Source: Planctomicrobium sp. (GTDB lineage Bacteria; Planctomycetota; Planctomycetia; Planctomycetales; Planctomycetaceae). From it: a DNA stretch of 5,902 nucleotides. The notes below the pieces were generated by a model that was not told the DNA's origin, did not search any database, and worked only from the letters and a program-made list of their open reading frames with translations. Shown here one piece after another: positions 1-5,612 of this stretch. Both the position numbers and the translations under genes were made by a program. The stretch is from contig JAJDEL010000581.1 of NCBI GenBank assembly GCA_029259835.1, positions 1-5,902 of the forward strand, given 5' to 3'. How positions within the stretch are numbered: position 1 is the first letter of the stretch; the number at the start of each line of letters is the position of its first letter.

Positions 1-1
1 G

Positions 2-235
2 GACGCACATCGTATGGATCCCAAGGCGGTCTGGCTTTATTCAGGTTTGTACGACAAGGTGGTTCCGATGAAGAACGCTCTGCTCTTGGCAAAAACGATC
101 ACGCTTGAAGATTCACACCACATCAAAATGCCTGCAAATCACTACTCTGGAGTCGCGTTTCTCCCCATGGTCTTCTCACATATTCAGACTCAGATGAATT
201 CCCTTCATGGAACGACGAAGCCTGAGACTCCCTGA
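2..235 (+). CDS. Alpha/beta hydrolase, C-terminal fragment (5' end outside window)
   Basis: This is the last part of an alpha/beta-hydrolase-fold protein; the reading frame is already open at base 2 and stops with TGA at 233-235. Visible are a strand and turn ending in SGLYDKVVP, where the Asp at bases 53-55 fits the acid of the catalytic triad, and 29 residues later MPANHYSG, where the His at 140-142 fits the catalytic histidine. This spacing and the following amphipathic C-terminal helix are usual for esterase or dipeptidyl-peptidase-like hydrolases. The nucleophilic serine, and any signal peptide, would lie upstream. An internal ATG at 14 is not the start, because the core fold is missing. 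The final residues (KPETP) are encoded by DNA belonging to an inverted repeat, so the C-terminus may have been altered by repeat insertion. Substrate unknown. The fold assignment is fairly secure; esterase versus peptidase cannot be decided. Confidence 0.75.
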   Translation, partial: DAHRMDPKAVWLYSGLYDKVVPMKNALLLAKTITLEDSHHIKMPANHYSGVAFLPMVFSHIQTQMNSLHGTTKPETP

Positions 236-309
236 GCCGAACGCGCTAGCGTTGGGCGTTTTATGAGAAAATATCCTACAAAAAGCCCGTGGCTAGCGCC
301 AGCGGCTCA
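233..309. repeat. REP/BIME-like paired palindromes with GCTAGC core
   Basis: The left arm (233-262) and right arm (280-309) form an imperfect inverted repeat: TGAGCCG pairs with CGGCTCA, GCGCTAGC with GCTAGCGC, GGGC with GCCC, and a TTTT run with AAAA. This gives 23 Watson-Crick pairs and one G-T pair over 30 positions, with a 17-base loop. Each arm is also palindromic on its own: AACGC-GCTA-GCGTT at 240-253 and GGC-TAGC-GCC at 291-300. Two opposed palindromes resemble the bipartite intergenic REP/BIME elements of other bacteria. The hydrolase stop codon forms the first three bases of the left arm. It may also act as a transcription-stopping structure for the hydrolase. Confidence 0.6.
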
Positions 310-335
310 AGCGGAAAACAACGTGTGTGTAAATT

Positions 336-365
336 AACACAAGAATCGTAAGTCTTTCTTGTGTT
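336..365. other. Perfect 10-bp hairpin upstream of pheT
   Basis: AACACAAGAA at 336-345 is exactly complementary to TTCTTGTGTT at 356-365, with a 10-base loop. The bases that follow (CCCCTG) are not T-rich, so it is not a standard intrinsic terminator on the + strand. It may be part of the larger nested repeat block or of the pheT leader, or an operator-like dyad. The pairing is certain; the function is unknown. Confidence 0.5.
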
Positions 366-475
366 CCCCTGAAAAACGGCGTCTCAGGCTCCAATCGCTT
401 CGGGTTCCCGGCTATCCTACGCCGTGTCGGAGCCAGCGGCTCTGCAGAAAATCATTCTCAAACTAAAAAATTCAG

Positions 476-491
476 CCGATCTGGAGATCGG
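476..491 (+). promoter_or_regulatory. Small hairpin just upstream of the pheT ribosome binding site
   Basis: CCGATC at 476-481 pairs with GATCGG at 486-491 around a TGGA tetraloop. The stem ends 16 bases before the Shine-Dalgarno sequence at 508-512, so in the pheT mRNA it would stand next to the ribosome landing site. A role in translation control is inferred only from position; the stem could also be incidental. Confidence 0.3.
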
Positions 492-507
492 TTTATCAAA
501 GATACTC

Positions 508-512
508 AGGAG
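508..512 (+). promoter_or_regulatory. Ribosome binding site of pheT (AGGAG)
   Basis: A strong AGGAG stands six bases before the GTG codon at 519. It decides in favour of this non-ATG start, which also gives the N-terminus MPVISVEGEW expected for archaeal-type PheT. Confidence 0.8.
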
Positions 513-518
513 TTTTCT

Positions 519-2321
519 GTGCCTGTCATTAGTGTTGAAGGCGAATGGCTTAACCAGCTTCTCGGCCAGGACTACAAAGTTGAAGAGCTCGCCGACGCTC
601 TGGAACAAATAGGATGCGATGTCGAAGAAGTGATTGACGTCGAGAAATTTCGATGCCCGAAATGCGGACACGCCGTTGAAGGCTCACTTGGTGCGGATGT
701 CACCAAAAGATGTAACTGGTGCGATTTCGAACAGGAAGAATCATTTGTGAAAATCGGTGAGAGCCAAGTGATTCGCCTAGACCTTCTCGCGGCGCGACCT
801 GATCTCTTTGATATTGGTGGGATCTCAAGAGCACTTAAAGGATACCTCGGTGAGGTCAAAGGGCTGCCGGAATATGAAGTCTTGCCGTCGGACCTGAAAG
901 TGATCATCGATCCAGCCGTGGATGGTGATGACTGCCAGCGCCCCTTCATCCGGTGTGCCGTCATCGAGATGGAGAAGGTCGATGACATTACTTTGATCGC
1001 TCTGATGAAACTCCAGGAAGCATTGCACTGGGGCGTCGGACGAGATCGCAAACTCGCCTCGATTGGTGTTTACGATCTTTCAACAATCAAAGGACCAATC
1101 ACTTACACGACTATCGACCCTGACGCAGACACCTTCGAACCTCTCGGACAAGCGGGTGTTCCGATGACGGGTCGGCAAATCCTTGAAGATCATCCGAAAG
1201 GGATTGCGTACGCAAAATTATTGGCAGACCATAAACGCTATCCAGTTCTGAAAGATGCCGACGGCACAGTTCTGTCAATGCCACCGATCATCAACAGTGA
1301 AGCAACGAAAGTACAGCTCGGTTCAAAACGGTTATTCGTCGATGTGACAGGCATCAGCTTATCCGCTGTTGTGAAGTCGCTCGACACGTTCGTTTCGTCT
1401 CTTTTGGAATTAGGAGGCAAGGCGTACTCAGTAGAGATTGTTTCCCCTGGCGAAGAAGCCATTATTTCGCCCGACCTCTCACCGCAAGAAGTCGAGATCG
1501 ATCTTTCCGCGGCAAAACGCTGGCTCGGTTTGCCGCTTGACGAAGAGAGTTTGACTGAATCGTTGCAACGGATGCGGCTCGATGCCGTTCCAGTTTCTGG
1601 GACAGAGAATACGTTCTGTGTTCGCTACCCGGCACTGCGAACGGACTTCAAACATATGGTTGATGTCTTCGAAGACCTTGCGATCGGATTTGGATACAAA
1701 AATATCGTGCCGAGTTATGTTGGACAGGCAACAACCGGTCAGTCGCGACCGGAAGACGATACAAGCGAACTCTTTCGCGGAGTCTTGCTCGGTTTGGGCT
1801 TCACGGAAATTATGAGCTTGCCGATGACAACCGAAGAACATCACTTCGAGAAATTCCGGCTCTCTGTCCCGGAACATTACGCACGCATCGCCAATCCAAA
1901 GCTAAAAGCGATGACCGTCGTTCGATCTCACTTGATGACTGGACTCATGGAACATCTGCGCGAGAACCGTCGTGCTCCATTACCCATCAGATTCTTCGAG
2001 CTTGATAACATCACTGTTCTCGATGGAGATGCGGAAACTGGTGCCTACGAAGAGCGACATATTTCAATCGTTGAAATGGGTAAAGAAGCCAGTTACGCCT
2101 CGATTCGTTCGACCATCGATTCATTGCTCTTCGAAATGGAACACGAGGGTCAATATGCCGTCAGCGAGCATGTCTCGTTTATTCCCGGTCGCGTTGCAAC
2201 GGTAGAAACTGGAAGTGAAGTGCAAGGCGTTCTTGGCGAATTGCACCCAGAGGTGATTACAAATTTCGGCCTCGACCATCCAGTCGCTTTGGCAGAACTG
2301 ACAGTGATGAAGATTGTTTGA
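519..2321 (+). CDS. pheT: Phenylalanine--tRNA ligase beta subunit, archaeal/eukaryotic type, with zinc-ribbon-like insertion
   Basis: Beta chain of the cytoplasmic alpha2-beta2 phenylalanyl-tRNA synthetase, which charges tRNA-Phe with phenylalanine using ATP. At 600 residues it is shorter than usual bacterial PheT (about 800) and follows the archaeal/eukaryotic layout, lacking the N-terminal EMAP-type tRNA-binding domain and the C-terminal FDX-ACB anticodon-binding domain. Order: N-terminal B1-like segment (about 1-115, with RPDLFDIGGISRALKGYLG), B3/B4 editing-type region (about 130-310, IGVYDLSTIKGP and PPIINSEATKV), B5 domain (about 325-400, acidic residues D376, D382, E385, D386 at the usual metal-binding places), then the catalytic-like core (about 410-600). 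Residues 42-80 form an insertion with Cys46, Cys49, Cys65 and Cys68 (CxxC-x15-CxxC), a likely zinc knuckle pair. It starts at GTG 519 behind AGGAG. Its stop overlaps the HAD start by one base, so it probably heads an operon. pheS is not in the window. Confidence 0.92.
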   Translation: MPVISVEGEWLNQLLGQDYKVEELADALEQIGCDVEEVIDVEKFRCPKCGHAVEGSLGADVTKRCNWCDFEQEESFVKIGESQVIRLDLLAARPDLFDIGGISRALKGYLGEVKGLPEYEVLPSDLKVIIDPAVDGDDCQRPFIRCAVIEMEKVDDITLIALMKLQEALHWGVGRDRKLASIGVYDLSTIKGPITYTTIDPDADTFEPLGQAGVPMTGRQILEDHPKGIAYAKLLADHKRYPVLKDADGTVLSMPPIINSEATKVQLGSKRLFVDVTGISLSAVVKSLDTFVSSLLELGGKAYSVEIVSPGEEAIISPDLSPQEVEIDLSAAKRWLGLPLDEESLTESLQRMRLDAVPVSGTENTFCVRYPALRTDFKHMVDVFEDLAIGFGYKNIVPSYVGQATTGQSRPEDDTSELFRGVLLGLGFTEIMSLPMTTEEHHFEKFRLSVPEHYARIANPKLKAMTVVRSHLMTGLMEHLRENRRAPLPIRFFELDNITVLDGDAETGAYEERHISIVEMGKEASYASIRSTIDSLLFEMEHEGQYAVSEHVSFIPGRVATVETGSEVQGVLGELHPEVITNFGLDHPVALAELTVMKIV

Positions 2322-3025
2322 TGAGCAACTTGGGCAGCGACCACTGCTATCAATGCGTCGCCTTTGATGCGGTCGGAACGTTGATTCACGCTCAACCTTC
2401 GGTCACAGAGGCGTATTCGATCATCGGAACTCGACACGGAGCGAAATTGCACCTCGACGAAGTCAAACGTCGGTTCGGGAAAGCGTTGTCGTCACGGCAG
2501 CTCAAGTTGACAACCAGCGAAGCGGAAGAACTTGCTTTCTGGAAAAGCATCGTTCAAGAAGTCATCGGAGAGGTCCGCGATCCAGATGCCTGCTTTCAAG
2601 AGTTGTACAGTCACTTCGCAAAACCGGAATCATGGAGAGTCGATTCTAATGCCTCCAACGTCATTCAGGTACTGATGTCCCAGGGAATCAATGTCGCGAT
2701 TGCATCGAACTTTGACCACCGTCTGCATTCTGTTATGGATGAGCATCCTGAACTTCAACAGGTTTCGTTACGTTGTATTTCTTCTGAAATCGGTTGGCGA
2801 AAACCGAGTCGCGAGTTCTTTAACAATCTTGCACGGATCGCTGATTGCCGGGCGGAAGAAATACTCATGGTCGGTGATGACATTGAAAATGATGTGCTCG
2901 GCGCACGCAAAGCAGGTCTTGATGCAATCCATCTGAGACCTCCAAATGAGAGCAAATCTGAGGTTCGAGAGATCCATGCCTTGAATGATGTCCTGAATCT
3001 GGTCATCACTGTGAATGATGAATGA
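2321..3025 (+). CDS. HAD-superfamily hydrolase-like protein with atypical motif I
   Basis: A 234-residue cytoplasmic protein of the haloacid dehalogenase superfamily, subfamily I by cap position. Motif I is VAFDAVGTLI: nucleophile Asp16 is present, but Val18 replaces the second Asp that most HAD phosphatases use as general acid/base. Motif II is Ser129 in IASNFD, motif III Lys161 in GWRKPS, and motif IV is GDDIENDVLGARKAGL (D186, D187, D191). A helical cap (about 22-105) lies between motifs I and II. The DxxGTL form recalls 2-haloacid dehalogenases and HDHD3-like proteins, so a plain phosphatase role should not be assumed; the substrate is unknown. The ATG at 2321 shares one base with the pheT stop (TGATG), which favours it over the in-frame TTG at 2318 and indicates translational coupling. 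The downstream EEP gene overlaps its end. Confidence 0.85.
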   Translation: MSNLGSDHCYQCVAFDAVGTLIHAQPSVTEAYSIIGTRHGAKLHLDEVKRRFGKALSSRQLKLTTSEAEELAFWKSIVQEVIGEVRDPDACFQELYSHFAKPESWRVDSNASNVIQVLMSQGINVAIASNFDHRLHSVMDEHPELQQVSLRCISSEIGWRKPSREFFNNLARIADCRAEEILMVGDDIENDVLGARKAGLDAIHLRPPNESKSEVREIHALNDVLNLVITVNDE

Positions 3026-4001
3026 AAAACATGCAGACAATTTGAAGCAATCCTGGCAGCGAAGTTTGCTGAAGCAGATGCTTCGTGTCGTTGCGTTTTT
3101 TACCATCCTCGGACTGACACTGCGGCTGACAATTCGTGATTCCTTGATTGGATTTTCGACTCTGTACTATATGACGCCTCTGGCACTCATCGTTGTTGGT
3201 GCAGGGATGTGTTTACTCTCTTCTTACTGGAATCGAAAGAGGTTCTCTTCGTTCTTCTGGTTGATCGTTTTCTCCGCAACATTGGTCTGGTGGATTCAAA
3301 CAGATTGGCGGTTTCAAACGCGAGTTGAAGTCAACGAACAAGAAATGACAATCTTATTTGCCAACATTGCCAGAACGAAAGACCCAGAGTCCATCGCCGC
3401 AAAAATCCGTGAGATCAATCCGGATATCGTTGCTTTGGTGGAAGCCATGGTCGTCACCAATGCTGATCGCGATTCTTGGAAAAAGACATTTCCAGAGTAC
3501 AACTACTCGATGATCAATGGTGGGACTCAGTTGCTCGCAAAAGGGAAAATCGGCCCCCCCTGGGTGAAGGCTCTCAAGGATGGCTCAAAATTGAGCCGAT
3601 CAATTGTGACCATTGATGGAGTTGATCTGCATTGCTACGTGGTCGATATTAAATCGACGATCACCGCATCTCGGGAACACGCGCTTGATGAACTTGCGAA
3701 GTTCACTTTGAAATCGACTGAAAAACCTGTGCTCATTATGGGCGACTTCAATACTCCGCCGGAGTCCGTACACTTCAATGCTCTGCGGGAGAATTACGTC
3801 AATTTATTTGAATCTGCCGGGAGTGGGTACGCTGCAACTTGGCCGTTTCCGCTGCCGGTATTAGCACTCGATCAGATTTGGATAAATCATCGCGTGACAC
3901 CGATTGAATGCGGTCATCAAATCAATTCCCGGTCCGATCACCGGATAATTGTTGGTCGAATCCAGGTAAATCGCAAAGCATCCGTGGCGAGAGAAGACTG
4001 A
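3015..4001 (+). CDS. Membrane-anchored endonuclease/exonuclease/phosphatase (EEP) family protein
   Basis: A 328-residue protein with three likely N-terminal membrane helices (about 22-40, 46-71 and 77-95), then an EEP (DNase I-like) domain from about 110. Expected active-site positions are visible: Asn117 in LFANIAR, Glu143 in PDIVALVEA, Asp243 and Asn245 in IMGDFNTPPES, Asp286 in ALDQIWIN, and Asp308-His309 in SRSDHR. At the place where many members have His-Leu (the 'HL' strand end) there is Asp211-Ile in CYVVDI. Family members cleave phosphodiester or phosphomonoester bonds in nucleic acids, lipids or inositol phosphates; nothing here fixes the substrate. The side of the membrane facing the catalytic domain is uncertain. 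The ATG at 3015 (or the adjacent one at 3018) lies within the HAD gene, an 11- or 8-base overlap without a clear ribosome binding site, consistent with coupling. A run of seven C lies at 3554-3560 without breaking the frame. Confidence 0.82.
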   Translation: MMNEKHADNLKQSWQRSLLKQMLRVVAFFTILGLTLRLTIRDSLIGFSTLYYMTPLALIVVGAGMCLLSSYWNRKRFSSFFWLIVFSATLVWWIQTDWRFQTRVEVNEQEMTILFANIARTKDPESIAAKIREINPDIVALVEAMVVTNADRDSWKKTFPEYNYSMINGGTQLLAKGKIGPPWVKALKDGSKLSRSIVTIDGVDLHCYVVDIKSTITASREHALDELAKFTLKSTEKPVLIMGDFNTPPESVHFNALRENYVNLFESAGSGYAATWPFPLPVLALDQIWINHRVTPIECGHQINSRSDHRIIVGRIQVNRKASVARED

Positions 4002-4002
4002 C

Positions 4003-4022
4003 AGTTTCACTCGGTGGAAACT
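4003..4022. other. Short hairpin directly after the EEP gene
   Basis: AGTTTC at 4003-4008 pairs with GAAACT at 4017-4022, extended inward by two pairs past a bulged G, starting two bases after the stop codon. The position suggests the 3' end of the pheT-HAD-EEP transcript, but the stem is AT-rich and no T run follows, so it is not a convincing intrinsic terminator. Confidence 0.3.
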
Positions 4023-4093
4023 CTCGCTAATATCAGAGACAATAAGATTCACACCTTTGCATCCTCTGCACATTAATTCATTTCCATATCTCT

Positions 4094-4099
4094 GAAAGG
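4094..4099 (+). promoter_or_regulatory. Ribosome binding site of the Gfo/Idh/MocA gene (GAAAGG)
   Basis: GAAAGG stands seven bases before the ATG at 4107. It supports this start, which places the twin-arginine motif near the N-terminus as expected for a Tat signal. Confidence 0.6.
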
Positions 4100-4106
4100 C
4101 AGCCAG

Positions 4107-5408
4107 ATGGCCGATCAAAACGCGAATAATACAAGACGAGACTTTCTGAAAACCGGAGCGACTGCCAGTGCAGCCGCGGCACTTCTCAGTAACTTTGCTG
4201 CGAACTCCAAAGTGTACGCCGCTGGAGATGAGATTCTTCGTGTCGGACTAGTCGGTTGTGGAGGACGTGGAACCGGAGCAGCGAATCAGGCTTTGAAGGC
4301 GGACCCTCAAGCTGTACTCGTTGCAATGGGCGATGCGTTCCCTGAAAAAATGGATCGCAGCCTGGAGTCCCTGAAAAACCAAAAGGGAATCGCCGACAGG
4401 GTTCTTGTTGATGACGATCACAAGTTTTCTGGTCTTGATGCGTACCGCTATGTGATCGATTCGTGCGATGTTGTCCTGCTGGCGACGCCTCCTGGATTTC
4501 GACCAGAGCATTTGGAGTATGCGGTCGAGAAGGGCAAACACATCTTCACAGAAAAACCGATGGCAACCGACGGGCCAGGTGTTCGCCGGGCGATGGCTGC
4601 GGTAAAGGTCGCGGAAGAAAAAGGGACTGCAATGGTCGCCGGTTTTTGCTGGCGATACGATTCCACAAAACGTGCTTTCTTCGAGAAAGTTCTCAACGGC
4701 GACATTGGGGATGTCCGCTGCATCTACGGGACATACTTGACGAATCCGGTCAAATCGATGCCCGATGCCAGCACCCGTCCGGAAGGAATGAGCGATCTCG
4801 AATGGATGGTTCGCAATTGGTACAACTTCACCTGGCTCTCCGGAGACGGACTAGTTGAACAGGCATGTCATACCGTTGACTGGCTTGCTTGGGCGAAAGA
4901 TGACGCACCACCAGCGAGTTGCACGGCAATCGGTGGTCGACAGATTCTCGCTAAAGGTGGGAACATCTTCGATCACATCGAAGTCAACTACGTCTGGGAA
5001 GATCAGACGCGTGCGTTTCTGGCTCAACGACAGATTTCAGGTTGCCATAACGAAAACAACCTGTACATCCTCGGTTCAAAAGGTGAAGGGAACATGACTC
5101 GTCGAGGCGCGACGATCTCAGGTTCAGAAGATTGGAAATACAAAGGACCGACTCCGAACATGTATGACGTCGAGCATGTTGAAATGTTCAAATCGATTCG
5201 CGCAGGTAAACCGATCAATAACGGAAAACGGATGATGACCAGCACCATGATGGCAATTATGGGACGCATGGCAGGCTACACTGGAAAAGAAGTGACCTGG
5301 GAAATGGCACTCAACTCCGAAGAACAACTCGTCCCGGAAGTCAGCAACTGGGATACCTCAGTTGAAATCAGGAAGACGTCAATGCCAGGTTTGACTCCAT
5401 TTAAATAA
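4107..5408 (+). CDS. Tat-exported Gfo/Idh/MocA family oxidoreductase
   Basis: A 433-residue NAD(P)-dependent oxidoreductase, probably acting on a sugar or sugar-like polyol outside the cytoplasm. The N-terminus has a twin-arginine motif (TRRDFLKTG, Arg10-Arg11), an alanine-rich hydrophobic stretch to about residue 37 and a possible cleavage site after VYA, so it should be exported folded with its cofactor. The Rossmann domain begins at RVGLVGCGGRGTGAA (about 45-59); LLATPPGFRPEH (124-135) and TEKPMA (148-153) are the usual second part, with Lys150 the conserved lysine of the family. EQACHTVDWLAWA (251-263) carries the His255/Asp258 pair expected near the catalytic site. Length and order are normal for planctomycete Tat members, which occur in many paralogues and whose substrates are mostly unknown. 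It follows a 105-bp gap and has a strong terminator 24 bases after its stop, so it is probably a single-gene unit. Confidence 0.92.
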   Translation: MADQNANNTRRDFLKTGATASAAAALLSNFAANSKVYAAGDEILRVGLVGCGGRGTGAANQALKADPQAVLVAMGDAFPEKMDRSLESLKNQKGIADRVLVDDDHKFSGLDAYRYVIDSCDVVLLATPPGFRPEHLEYAVEKGKHIFTEKPMATDGPGVRRAMAAVKVAEEKGTAMVAGFCWRYDSTKRAFFEKVLNGDIGDVRCIYGTYLTNPVKSMPDASTRPEGMSDLEWMVRNWYNFTWLSGDGLVEQACHTVDWLAWAKDDAPPASCTAIGGRQILAKGGNIFDHIEVNYVWEDQTRAFLAQRQISGCHNENNLYILGSKGEGNMTRRGATISGSEDWKYKGPTPNMYDVEHVEMFKSIRAGKPINNGKRMMTSTMMAIMGRMAGYTGKEVTWEMALNSEEQLVPEVSNWDTSVEIRKTSMPGLTPFK

Positions 5409-5432
5409 CCAATCCCTAACAAATTTCGGTTC

Positions 5433-5467
5433 GAAGCCGCTGGCATCTGTCGGCGGCTTCTTTGTTT
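5433..5467 (+). terminator. Rho-independent terminator after the Gfo/Idh/MocA gene
   Basis: GAAGCCGC at 5433-5440 is perfectly complementary to GCGGCTTC at 5453-5460, with a 12-base loop, and is followed at once by TTTGTTT. A GC-rich stem with a T-rich tail 24 bases past the stop codon is the classic intrinsic terminator form. Confidence 0.85.
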
Positions 5468-5502
5468 GGTCTAGAGATTTGGGATCGAGGGGCAAGAGTG
5501 AA

Positions 5503-5566
5503 GTAGGGCCGGTTCCACCGGTCGATGGCAACTTGAGCATTCAATGGTCGGTAGAACCGGTCCTAC
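5503..5566. repeat. Long imperfect hairpin repeat between the two oxidoreductase genes
   Basis: Bases 5503-5524 pair with 5545-5566: 22 positions with a single C-A mismatch (5516/5553) and four G-T pairs, around a 20-base loop. The core of each arm is CCGGTT/AACCGG, and ACCGGT occurs in both arms (5517-5522 and 5556-5561). Within the loop region TTGA at 5533-5536 is complementary to TCAA at 5541-5544. It lies after the terminator and 46 bases before the next start codon, so it may be an interspersed palindromic repeat, or lie in the leader of the next gene if transcription begins upstream of it. No transposase or obvious target duplication was seen. Confidence 0.7.
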
Positions 5567-5612
5567 GTTTTACTTACCCCTATTATTTTTCTTCTGTTTA
5601 AGCGTGCTTTCC

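Larger units (their letters stand above)
219..390. repeat. Nested inverted-repeat block, possible MITE-like element or structured RNA
   Basis: The ends of this 172-bp segment are complementary: AGCCTGAGACTCC at 219-231 against GGCGTCTCAGGCT at 378-390, 12 of 13 positions pairing. Inside lie a longer imperfect inverted repeat (233-262 with 280-309) and a perfect 10-bp hairpin (336-345 with 356-365), so the whole could fold as a three-way junction. The left end sits inside the last hydrolase codons. No transposase and no convincing flanking target duplication were seen. It could be a miniature inverted-repeat element, a composite palindromic repeat, a 3'UTR/terminator structure, or a leader for pheT. 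The pairing is directly visible; the role is inferred. Confidence 0.5.

Noticed and set aside
252..277. Possible sigma-70-like promoter (TTGGGC ... TATCCT) for pheT
   Set aside because: Spacing is 14 bases and both boxes are poor matches; they also lie in the arm and loop of an inverted repeat.
376..443. tRNA-like look of the segment with GGTTCCCGGC and GGAGCC
   Set aside because: No acceptor stem, anticodon arm and T-arm with proper spacing could be assembled.
424..612. A 62-codon + strand open frame overlapping the pheT start, a possible leader peptide
   Set aside because: It has no good ribosome binding site, runs into pheT out of frame, and shows no phenylalanine-rich stretch as expected of a phe attenuator peptide.
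417..671. An 84-codon - strand open frame across the pheT leader and start
   Set aside because: It overlaps the well-supported pheT N-terminus and its protein resembles no family I recognise.
3554..3560. Run of seven C in the EEP gene as a possible frameshift
   Set aside because: The frame continues on both sides with recognisable EEP motifs, so there is no sign of a break.
4048..4077. Possible promoter TTCACA - 18 bases - ATTAAT before the Gfo/Idh/MocA gene
   Set aside because: The position is sensible, but the -10 box is weak and planctomycete promoter rules are not well enough known to support it.
4463..4858. A 131-codon + strand open frame within the oxidoreductase gene
   Set aside because: It is a different-frame shadow of a strongly supported Gfo/Idh/MocA gene, with Arg/Cys-rich composition typical of such shadows.
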